From positions 1 to 6,297 of the forward strand of contig DAOWGA010000173.1 of assembly GCA_030637665.1 (NCBI GenBank): DNA of 6,297 nucleotides, read 5' to 3'. Below are positions 1 to 5,726 of the stretch, piece by piece. Below the pieces are notes generated by a model. It was given only the letters and a program-made list of their open reading frames with translations, had not been told where the DNA came from and ran no database searches. The position numbers and the translations under genes are program-made. The stretch comes from Lysobacterales bacterium. GTDB taxonomy: Bacteria; Pseudomonadota; Gammaproteobacteria; Xanthomonadales; SZUA-36. Each line of letters starts with the position of its first letter. The first letter of the stretch is position 1.

Positions 1-438
1 AAATATTTCCAACTGCGTGATATCGCCCGTGCAAGGCTGGGCGAGGACAGCAGTGGAGATGATGATGATGAAATCATGATGCTGGATGTGGAGATTCGCA
101 CTGTGCTGGAAGCCCTGTTTGCCGAGCGCTACCCGGACATTCCGCTGGAAACGCTGAAAGCTGAGCACACCGCGCCGCCCACTAACGACGCTGAGGGCAA
201 ACCCGTCCTGGATGACCTGGCCTACTCTGCAGACCTGAGAGATCGATTACTGGCTTCCGAAGTCGTCGCTGAGCAGGATCTCACCATGCTGGCTCAAGCC
301 CGGGCTGAGACCATCAGGGCAGCGTTCCTGGCAGGCGGCCAGTTCGATGAGAAACGGATCGTGATAGCCGAGCCGAAGGAAGTGGAATCAGAAGACGGGG
401 AATGGGTCCGGCTGGAGTTGGCTGTGGCCTCCGAATAA
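1..438 (+). CDS. DUF748 (AsmA-like) family protein, C-terminal fragment
   Basis: The frame is open from base 1 to a TAA at 436-438, so the start lies outside the window and 145 residues are visible. The fragment resembles the C-terminal end of DUF748 proteins, large AsmA/TamB-like envelope proteins. It carries the family's typical closing pattern: a short leucine-rich stretch (DRLLASEVV), then a helix of the type 'DLTMLAQARAETIRAAFL', then an acidic strand ending close to the terminus. DUF748 proteins usually have an N-terminal membrane anchor and a long periplasmic body; neither is visible here. Their molecular role is poorly defined. A run of four GAT codons at 58-69 gives a small acidic stretch (GDDDDE) near residues 19-24. 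The gene converges on the aldehyde dehydrogenase gene with only 40 bp between them. Family assignment is by recognised C-terminal pattern; function is not inferred. Confidence 0.7.
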   Translation, partial: KYFQLRDIARARLGEDSSGDDDDEIMMLDVEIRTVLEALFAERYPDIPLETLKAEHTAPPTNDAEGKPVLDDLAYSADLRDRLLASEVVAEQDLTMLAQARAETIRAAFLAGGQFDEKRIVIAEPKEVESEDGEWVRLELAVASE

Positions 439-457
439 AAACCCGAATTATTTTCGA

Positions 458-482
458 TTTCGGCCGCATGGCGGCCTCCTAC
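458..482 (-). repeat. REP-like palindrome, copy 1 (GTAG head)
   Basis: A 25-bp element with a perfect 6-bp inverted repeat: GGCCGC at 462-467, spacer ATG at 468-470, GCGGCC at 471-476. It is flanked by TTTC on the left and TCCTAC on the right. Read on the minus strand it begins GTAGGAG and then enters the palindrome, the layout of REP elements with a GTAG head that are associated with RAYT transposases. A second copy at 5597-5621 matches at 23 of 25 positions, and both differences fall at paired stem positions. It lies between two convergent genes and its head overlaps the end of the ALDH gene. It could act as a bidirectional hairpin at the 3' ends of both transcripts. There is no clear U-tract directly after the stem on either strand, so a classical intrinsic terminator is not supported. 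Confidence 0.75.
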
Positions 483-2869
483 TCGCCGTAGGGTATCCAG
501 ATATTCTTGATTTCGATGGCTTTGCGGAGGAATGACTTGCCCTGCCCCTGCTCATCGTCTTCCCAGTCGTGATATAGGCCGTAGTTGACCCAGGTGCGTT
601 TCATTGTTGCCGCCGCTTCTTCCTCGACCATTTTGCTGCCTTTGCGGCTGCCCCAGTACCACATACCTTCTATGTCGTAATGCTTGGCCAGAACCTCGGC
701 CAGCACCCCGTGATCTCCGGTGACAATGTTGACCACACCGCCGGGCAGGTCTGAGGTATCCAGCACCTGGTAAAAATCGGTGGCGAGCAATGCATAGTGC
801 TGCGATGGAACGATAACCACGCGGTTTCCCATCGCTATGGCGGGCATCACCGTGGAAATAAATCCGAGCAATCCGGCTTCTTCAGGCGCAACAATACCAA
901 TCACCCCGAGCGGTTCTTTCATCGCCAGAGTGACATTCCTGAAAGGCGTCGAGTGAACACGGCTGTCGTACTTGTCCGACATTGCCGCGTAGGTATATAT
1001 ACGCTTGATGCACAGATCCAGTTCCGCACGAGCGGCCAGTTCATCCTTGCCACTGAGCTGCGAAATCCGGTGCACGAATTCATCGCCCCGGGCACTCAGA
1101 TTTTCAGCGATGTAGTAAATCACCTGGGCGCGGTTATGGGCGGTCGTGCCACCCCAACCACTGGCGGCCCGGGCCGCTTCAACCGCGTTACGGATGTCTT
1201 TGCGGTTGCCGGTGGGTATCTCGGCGATCACCCTGCCCTTCGCATCATGGACGGCCTGGCTGTAGCCTCCATCCGGTCGAACCTGCCTGCCGCCGATATA
1301 CATTTTGGGCGTGCGATCGATTTCCGGTGTCTCGTAACCCGCGACTTCCTCTACCGGCGCAAAGCGCGGCAGTATTTGCACCGGGTCTTTGCTGAGTTTG
1401 GATTCCCAGAATGGCTTGACGTACTCGTAGAGACCTTCTTTTCCACCTTCCCGGCCAAAGCCTGATTCGCGGTAGCCGCCGAAACCGGCGGCAGCATCGA
1501 ACATATTGGTGCAATTGACCCAAACCGAGCCCGCCTTGAGTTGGGGGGCCACGTCCAGCGCCAGGTTAATATTCTCGGTCCACAGGCTTGCGGCCAGTCC
1601 GTAGCGGCTATTGTTGGCCAGAGCAACCGCCTCGGCCGGTGTCCTGAACGTCATCGAAATCAATACCGGCCCGAAAATCTCTTCCTGCGCCAGGGTCGCT
1701 GATGGCTGCACATCGGTGAGGAGCGTCGGCGGGTAATAGCAACCGGCTTCGGGAATTTCGCAAGAGGGCTGCCATTTGACCGCACCTTCCTCCACGCCCA
1801 GTTCGACCAGGCTGCTGACGCGCTCCAGCTGGGTCTGGTCTACCAGCGCGCCGAGATCAATTCCTTTGTCCAGCGAGTCCCCGAGGACCAGCTTTGACAT
1901 CCGATTGCGGATTTTCTCATACAGGCTGTCGGCCACCGATTCCTGCACCAGCATGCGCGAGCCCGCGCAACAGACCTGGCCCTGGTTGAACCAGATGGCA
2001 TCGACAACGCCCTCGACCACGCTGTCCAGATCCGAATCTTCAAATACGATGAAGGGTGATTTCCCGCCCAGTTCCAGCGTCAGCTTTTTGCCGGTGCCGG
2101 CCGTTGCCTTGCGCAGAATCCTGCCGACCTCGGTCGAACCGGTAAAGGCCAGCTTGCCGATTTCCTGGTGATTGGCCAGTGCCTCGCCGGCCTTGTGGTC
2201 ACCGAGAACCAGGTTGAACACGCCACGGGGCAAACCGATTTCGCGGCACAAATCCGCGAACAGAACCGCGGTAGACGAAGTAAATTCAGCAGGTTTCAAT
2301 ACAACGGTATTGCCCATTGCCAGGGCCGGTGCAACTTTCCAGGCCAGCATCAACAGCGGAAAATTCCACGGGATGATCTGCCCCACCACACCGATTGGCC
2401 GGTAGCCGGGCATTTGCTCATGCATCACCTGGGCCCAGCCGGCATGATAATAGAAGTGTCGCGCCACCAAAGGAACGTCCACATCACGTGACTCGCGTAT
2501 GGGCTTGCCGTTATCCATGCTCTCCAGTACCGAGAACAGGCGGCTGTTTTTCTGAAGGTGCCGTGCAATGGCGTACAGGAAACGGGCCCGGCCATGACCG
2601 CCGATGGCTACCCAGCCCTCAAGCGCGTCCGCTGCAGCCGCAACGGCATTATTCACATCCGCTTCATTGCCGTCGGCCACTTTCGCCAGCACTTCACCTG
2701 TGGCCGGGTTGTACGTTTCGAAAAACGACCCGGAATCCGGCCCTTGCCACTGACCGCCTATGAAATGTAAAAGTGTATTGTCCCGGTCCTGCAGCCACTG
2801 AGCCGCCTGGTCGGGGCTTTCGGGCGCCGGTCCATACTCCATTGATTCAAAAATATCTCTCACTGACAT
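479..2869 (-). CDS. Two-domain aldehyde dehydrogenase, ALDH16 type
   Basis: At 796 residues it is far longer than ordinary ALDHs (about 500) and close to ALDH16 proteins (about 800). The N-terminal domain (about 30-490) has a full active site: PWNFP at 167-171 with oxyanion Asn169, Lys192 and Glu195 in LKPAE, the nucleotide loop FTGST at 242-246, general base Glu266 in LELGGK, catalytic Cys300 in GQVCCAG, and EEIFGPV from 396. It should oxidise an aldehyde to an acid with NAD(P)+. The second domain (about 522-796) looks like an ALDH cofactor-domain half that cannot catalyse. The PWNFP region has become APEEAG, with Glu664 at the Asn position; the Lys192 position is Val687; there is no LELGGK and no catalytic-Cys segment. 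Bacterial ALDH16 enzymes keep an active first domain, whereas mammalian ALDH16A1 has lost its cysteine. The ATG is preceded by AGGGAAGGA. The gene follows deoC by 18 bp, so acetaldehyde from DeoC is a likely substrate (inference). The TAG stop lies in a REP-like element. No signal peptide is seen, so it is probably cytosolic. Confidence 0.92.
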   Translation of the reverse strand: MSVRDIFESMEYGPAPESPDQAAQWLQDRDNTLLHFIGGQWQGPDSGSFFETYNPATGEVLAKVADGNEADVNNAVAAAADALEGWVAIGGHGRARFLYAIARHLQKNSRLFSVLESMDNGKPIRESRDVDVPLVARHFYYHAGWAQVMHEQMPGYRPIGVVGQIIPWNFPLLMLAWKVAPALAMGNTVVLKPAEFTSSTAVLFADLCREIGLPRGVFNLVLGDHKAGEALANHQEIGKLAFTGSTEVGRILRKATAGTGKKLTLELGGKSPFIVFEDSDLDSVVEGVVDAIWFNQGQVCCAGSRMLVQESVADSLYEKIRNRMSKLVLGDSLDKGIDLGALVDQTQLERVSSLVELGVEEGAVKWQPSCEIPEAGCYYPPTLLTDVQPSATLAQEEIFGPVLISMTFRTPAEAVALANNSRYGLAASLWTENINLALDVAPQLKAGSVWVNCTNMFDAAAGFGGYRESGFGREGGKEGLYEYVKPFWESKLSKDPVQILPRFAPVEEVAGYETPEIDRTPKMYIGGRQVRPDGGYSQAVHDAKGRVIAEIPTGNRKDIRNAVEAARAASGWGGTTAHNRAQVIYYIAENLSARGDEFVHRISQLSGKDELAARAELDLCIKRIYTYAAMSDKYDSRVHSTPFRNVTLAMKEPLGVIGIVAPEEAGLLGFISTVMPAIAMGNRVVIVPSQHYALLATDFYQVLDTSDLPGGVVNIVTGDHGVLAEVLAKHYDIEGMWYWGSRKGSKMVEEEAAATMKRTWVNYGLYHDWEDDEQGQGKSFLRKAIEIKNIWIPYGE

Positions 2870-2876
2870 GTCGGAT

Positions 2877-2885
2877 TCCTTCCCT
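2877..2885 (-). promoter_or_regulatory. Ribosome binding site of the ALDH16 gene
   Basis: On the minus strand AGGGAAGGA ends 7 nt before the ATG whose first base is 2869. It lies wholly inside the 18-bp gap after the deoC stop (TGA, 2890-2888). This supports the chosen ALDH16 start and translation of the gene from a shared deoC transcript. Confidence 0.7.
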
Positions 2886-2887
2886 GA

Positions 2888-3889
2888 TCAGCTCACCGGG
2901 TGGCGGTATTGTGCAGAATAACTCCCGGTGACGTGATGTTCCAGTTGACGTTCGATATCGCCCAGTAAACTACTTGCACCAAAACGAAATAAAGATGGTG
3001 TAAGCCATTGTTTACCAAGTTCTTCTTTCATTAAAATGAGGTAATTTATTGCTTCTTTTGATTTACTGATGCCACCGGCCGGTTTGTAACCGATCTTGAA
3101 ACCGGTCAAATCCAGGTAGTCCCGGATGGCGCGTACCATAACCAGGCTATACGGCAGGGTCGCATTGACCGATTCCTTGCCGGTGCTGGTTTTGATAAAA
3201 TCCGCGCCGGCCATCATGCACACCCAGCTGGCCTTGGCGACATTGCTCAGGGTCGCCAGTTCCCCGGTAGCGAGGATGGTTTTGAGGTGGGCCTCACCGC
3301 AGGCATTGCGATAAGCTTTGACTTCGTCATACAGTCCTTGCCAGTTCCCCGTCAGCACCATTGCACGGCTGATCACGATATCAATTTCCGCGGCGCCCGC
3401 CGTCACCGATTCGCTTACCTGCGCCAATTTCAGCGGCAACGGGATCTGGCCTGCAGGAAATCCGGTGGAGACCGCGGCCACCGGGATGCCGGTGCCTTCG
3501 AGCTCGTTCACGGCGGTTTCAATCAGATTGTGGTACACGCAAACAGCTGCCGTCGTGATGCCGAGGTCCGCTACCCCAAGGTCTTCCAGAATGTCCTTGC
3601 GAACCGGCCTTTTCGCCTTTTGGCACAAACGCCGCACCTTTCCCGGCGTGTCATCACCAGCCAGCGTGGTTAGATCAATACAGGTCAAAGCCTTCAGAAG
3701 CCAGGCAGCCTGGTAATCTTTCTTTACCGTGCGCCGCGTTCCGATGGTGGCAGCCCGACGCTCAACCGCGCTGCGATTAATGCGAATCCTCCCGAACAAA
3801 TCCGGATTGAAGTCGATACCGGGATTACGCTGAATATGCTCGTCGTGAGCACTGATGGAGTGTACGTTTGATTCAAATGCACCAGTCAT
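2888..3889 (-). CDS. deoC: Deoxyribose-phosphate aldolase (DERA), long eukaryote-like form
   Basis: A class I aldolase that reversibly cleaves 2-deoxy-D-ribose-5-phosphate to glyceraldehyde-3-phosphate and acetaldehyde in deoxynucleoside breakdown; cytosolic. Visible motifs are STGFPAGQ at 141-148, EIDIVI at 168-173 with Asp170 matching the catalytic Asp102 of the E. coli enzyme, ADFIKTSTGK at 229-238 with Schiff-base Lys233, and KPAGGI at 269-274 with the second active-site Lys269. At 333 residues it is longer than E. coli DeoC (about 260). An N-terminal extension of about 60 residues and the C-terminal pattern SLFRFGASSLLGDIERQL then HHVTGSY resemble animal DERA. The ATG at 3889 is the only methionine before residue 176; its ribosome site is weak (AGGA about 13 nt upstream). 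It is first in an operon with ALDH16 and is divergent from the symporter. A stretch at 2972-3073, covering the C-terminal active-site loop, is unusually AT-rich. Confidence 0.95.
   Translation of the reverse strand: MTGAFESNVHSISAHDEHIQRNPGIDFNPDLFGRIRINRSAVERRAATIGTRRTVKKDYQAAWLLKALTCIDLTTLAGDDTPGKVRRLCQKAKRPVRKDILEDLGVADLGITTAAVCVYHNLIETAVNELEGTGIPVAAVSTGFPAGQIPLPLKLAQVSESVTAGAAEIDIVISRAMVLTGNWQGLYDEVKAYRNACGEAHLKTILATGELATLSNVAKASWVCMMAGADFIKTSTGKESVNATLPYSLVMVRAIRDYLDLTGFKIGYKPAGGISKSKEAINYLILMKEELGKQWLTPSLFRFGASSLLGDIERQLEHHVTGSYSAQYRHPVS
2972..3073. other. AT-rich patch inside deoC
   Basis: By hand count 33 of these 102 bases are G or C (about 32%), whereas the flanking parts of the same gene look clearly GC-rich. 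The coding strand here uses AAA, GAA, TTA, ATT and CTT codons, unlike the CTG/GCC/GGC style nearby. It encodes roughly residues 273-306, from just after KPAGGI through the FRFGAS motif. The reading frame is intact. This may be a recombined segment from an AT-rich homologue, or local codon choice under some other constraint. Confidence 0.6.
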
Positions 3890-3921
3890 TGTTACCAGCT
3901 GATCCTGTTGCGATGACGAAC

Positions 3922-3950
3922 AGTATAGTTTGCAATCGTGTTGCTGTGCA
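3922..3950 (-). promoter_or_regulatory. Candidate sigma-70-type promoter for deoC-ALDH16
   Basis: On the minus strand a -35-like TGCACA (3950-3945, 4 of 6 to consensus) is separated by exactly 17 bp from a -10-like TATACT (3927-3922, 5 of 6). Transcription would start near 3915, leaving a leader of about 26 nt before the deoC ATG. The spacer holds a small inverted repeat, GCAA-N5-TTGC (3932-3944), which could be an operator half-site pair but is too short to claim. Called by eye from consensus only. Confidence 0.4.
3924..3929 (+). promoter_or_regulatory. Possible -10 element for the symporter gene
   Basis: TATAGT (5 of 6 to consensus) on the plus strand shares its TATA core with the -10 of the oppositely directed deoC promoter. 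No acceptable -35 is seen 16-18 bp upstream, so an activator would be needed if it is used. The leader would be about 58 nt. A second possibility is TACAAT at 3960-3965, also without a well-spaced -35. Weak call. Confidence 0.2.
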
Positions 3951-3993
3951 GTCCTGTACTACAATCCCCATGTTCCATAGCAGGCAATAACAC

Positions 3994-5445
3994 ATGACCG
4001 CGATCAGCGCCGTCTTTATTGTATACCTGGTCATACTGGCTGGCGTGGCCCTCTGGAGCCGCAGTGAAACCCACACGATGAGTGGATATTTCATTGCGGG
4101 CAAGAAGCTTCCACCCTGGGTAGTCGCATTCAGCACCAATGCCACGGGTGAGAGTGGCTGGCTGCTTCTGGGCCTCACCGGCATGGGCTATGCCGCCGGC
4201 GCACAGGCGTTCTGGGTAGTCGCAGGTGAGGTCGTGGGTATCGCGCTAGCCTGGTTGCTCCTGTCAAGACGCATCAAGCGGCTATCAGACAAATCAGACT
4301 CGATCACGGTTCCGGATGTGTTGGCTGCGAGGTTCGATGACCGCGCGCATGTCCTGAGAAAACTGAGCGTACTGATCATCCTGGTCATGGTCGGCGCCTA
4401 CGTGGCAGCTCAGATGGTCGCGACTGGCAAGGCCTTCGACGGTTTTACCGACCTCAGTTACTCCACCGGTGTTCTGGTGGGCGCCACCATCATCATTCTC
4501 TATACACTGGTTGGTGGTTACAAAGCAGTTGCCTGGACCGATTTGATCCAGGGTATTCTGATGTTGCTGGGTCTCATCATCGTCCCATTGATCGCTATCA
4601 GGACCGCCGGCGGATGGGATGCCGTTACATCCAGTTTGCACTTGCAGGACCCGGGCCTGCTGACACCCTGGGGGCCCGACGGCAAAAGCACAGCGGCCAT
4701 GGTGGGTATTCTCAGCTTCCTGGCCATTGGCCTGCCGTTCATGGGGGTTCCCCAATTAATGGTCCGCTTCATGTCGGCACGTTCAGAAAAAAGTCTCGTG
4801 CCCGCCATGGCGATCTCCGTAACCGTCATCCTGTTGTTCGATCTGGGCGCCGTGCTGACCGGCATGGCCGGCCGCGCCCTGTTCCCGGGCCTGGAAGACC
4901 CCGAAGGTATCCTGCCGCTCATTTCCACCACCCTGCTGCACCCGGTGCTCGGTGGCATCATGATGGTGGTGGTGCTGGCCGCAATTATGTCGACCGTGGA
5001 CAGCCTGCTCATCCTGGCTTCATCGGCCGTGGTCAGAGACTACTGGCAGCAAATCCGCGGATCTTTGCAGGGTAAGAAGGCGTTGAGCGACCGGGCCCTG
5101 GCTCAGCGCGGCAAACTGGTCACGCTGATCATCGGCATCATCGGAGTGGCCTTTGCACTGCATCAGACACCACTGATCTTCTGGTTCGTACTGTTCGCCT
5201 GGTCCGGCCTGGGGGCAGCATTCGGACCGGTATTGCTTTGTGCCGTGTGGTATCCGAAAACCAATCTGGCAGGCGCCTTCGCAGGTATGCTGGGCGGCTT
5301 TGTCACGACAGTGGTATGGGTGCTGTGGCTCAAACCGTATTTTTATGATCTGCTGGAAATCATTCCCGGCTTCTTCGTGGGCTTGGTGCTGACGATCATT
5401 GTCAGTAACCTGAGCAGGAATGATGGACCTGGATATCAGCAATAG
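3994..5445 (+). CDS. Sodium:solute symporter (SSS family), PutP-like, substrate uncertain
   Basis: A 483-residue, strongly hydrophobic inner-membrane transporter of the SSS family (LeuT fold), close in length to PutP (about 500). It should couple sodium entry to uptake of an organic solute. PutP-like landmarks: GESGWLLLG at 52-60 in the first core helix, LYTLVGGYKAVAWTD at 169-183, RFM at 258-260, MSTVDS at 332-337 with Ser333 and Thr334 matching PutP sodium ligands Ser340 and Thr341, GLGAAFGPV at 405-413 and EIIPGF at 455-460. Substrate-site positions diverge. PutP Trp244 and Tyr248 align with Ile245 and Phe249, while Pro252 and Tyr140 are kept as Pro253 and Tyr136. PutP Asp55 aligns with Gly52, with Glu53 next to it. 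A proline role is therefore unsafe. The gene is divergent from deoC-ALDH16 across 104 bp, so a link to deoxyribose or nucleoside use is possible but only inferred. ATG is at 3994 with a weak AGCAGG about 9 nt upstream. Confidence 0.9.
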   Translation: MTAISAVFIVYLVILAGVALWSRSETHTMSGYFIAGKKLPPWVVAFSTNATGESGWLLLGLTGMGYAAGAQAFWVVAGEVVGIALAWLLLSRRIKRLSDKSDSITVPDVLAARFDDRAHVLRKLSVLIILVMVGAYVAAQMVATGKAFDGFTDLSYSTGVLVGATIIILYTLVGGYKAVAWTDLIQGILMLLGLIIVPLIAIRTAGGWDAVTSSLHLQDPGLLTPWGPDGKSTAAMVGILSFLAIGLPFMGVPQLMVRFMSARSEKSLVPAMAISVTVILLFDLGAVLTGMAGRALFPGLEDPEGILPLISTTLLHPVLGGIMMVVVLAAIMSTVDSLLILASSAVVRDYWQQIRGSLQGKKALSDRALAQRGKLVTLIIGIIGVAFALHQTPLIFWFVLFAWSGLGAAFGPVLLCAVWYPKTNLAGAFAGMLGGFVTTVVWVLWLKPYFYDLLEIIPGFFVGLVLTIIVSNLSRNDGPGYQQ

Positions 5446-5596
5446 GCAAATCCATCTTCGAAGCCTGAACCACTCTGTCGCAGCGAGCCACGCGCGCGAT
5501 TTATTCCATAGCCGAAAGGATTTTGGAGGCACTGCAGGCCTGCCGCACGCCGGTTGCCCGCACTGCCTCTCGATTATTCACTTGGTAAAAAAGACG

Positions 5597-5621
5597 TTTC
5601 GCCCGCATGGCGGGCTCCTAC
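5597..5621 (-). repeat. REP-like palindrome, copy 2 (GTAG head)
   Basis: The same 25-bp element as at 458-482. Its perfect inverted repeat is GCCCGC at 5601-5606, spacer ATG at 5607-5609 and GCGGGC at 5610-5615, with TTTC on the left and TCCTAC on the right. On the minus strand it starts GTAGGAG. Relative to copy 1 one G-C stem pair is flipped to C-G, so pairing is preserved. It lies about 150 bp after the symporter stop and directly upstream of the BNR gene's candidate promoter. It could form an mRNA hairpin downstream of the symporter, but no U-tract follows on the plus strand. Confidence 0.75.
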
Positions 5622-5635
5622 AATGGGGTGCTGTG

Positions 5636-5644
5636 TGGCATAAT
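5636..5644 (+). promoter_or_regulatory. Candidate extended -10 promoter for the BNR protein gene
   Basis: TGG followed by CATAAT fits an extended -10 element (TGn plus 5 of 6 of TATAAT). No -35 is recognisable 17 bp upstream, where REP-like copy 2 ends, but extended -10 promoters can work without one. Transcription would start near 5651, placing the inverted repeat at 5674-5708 in the leader. An alternative -10, GATAAT at 5662-5667, would start the transcript almost exactly at that stem. Both are consensus calls by eye. Confidence 0.3.
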
Positions 5645-5673
5645 TACGGGCTGTCTTTCAAGATAATTCGCAC

Positions 5674-5708
5674 CTGTTTCCTGCCCGGAATGGAAGCGCA
5701 GGAAACAG
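5674..5708. repeat. 11-bp perfect inverted repeat before the BNR gene
   Basis: CTGTTTCCTGC (5674-5684) and its exact reverse complement GCAGGAAACAG (5698-5708) flank a 13-nt loop. The right arm ends 8 nt before the GGAG ribosome site. The arms are too long to expect by chance in so small a gap. It may be a stem-loop in the 5' leader or a dyad operator. With no U-tract after it, an intrinsic terminator is unlikely. Confidence 0.75.
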
Positions 5709-5716
5709 AGATCATC

Positions 5717-5720
5717 GGAG
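5717..5720 (+). promoter_or_regulatory. Ribosome binding site of the BNR protein gene
   Basis: GGAG ends 6 nt before the ATG at 5727. It sits inside a 9-nt direct repeat with a 10-nt period (GAGATCATC at 5708-5716 and 5718-5726), so a second GAG lies upstream at 5708-5710. The site supports the ATG at 5727, which also opens a clear signal peptide. Confidence 0.6.
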
Positions 5721-5726
5721 ATCATC

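Noticed and set aside
58..69. (GAT)4 run in the DUF748 fragment as a possible phase-variable microsatellite
   Set aside because: Trinucleotide units keep the frame and four units are too few for notable slippage; it simply encodes an acidic stretch.
439..478. Classical rho-independent terminator between the convergent genes
   Set aside because: The hairpin present belongs to the REP-like element and is not followed directly by a U-tract on either strand, so only a possible terminator-like role is claimed.
797..1465. 222-codon open frame on the plus strand inside the ALDH16 gene
   Set aside because: It is antisense to strongly conserved ALDH sequence, has no recognisable domain and is best explained as a shadow of the GC-rich coding strand.
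2884..2891. CTGATCAG palindrome at the deoC stop codon
   Set aside because: Eight bases without a loop occur often by chance; there is no sign of a regulatory or terminator role.
4614..5075. 153-codon plus-strand frame overlapping the symporter in another frame
   Set aside because: Its composition (rich in Arg, Pro, Gly, His) is typical of an out-of-frame GC-rich read, and it lies wholly inside a well-supported membrane protein gene.
5534..5543. GCAGGCCTGC perfect 10-bp palindrome in the gap before the BNR gene
   Set aside because: It has no loop to form a useful hairpin, no repeat partner in the window and no nearby promoter to regulate.
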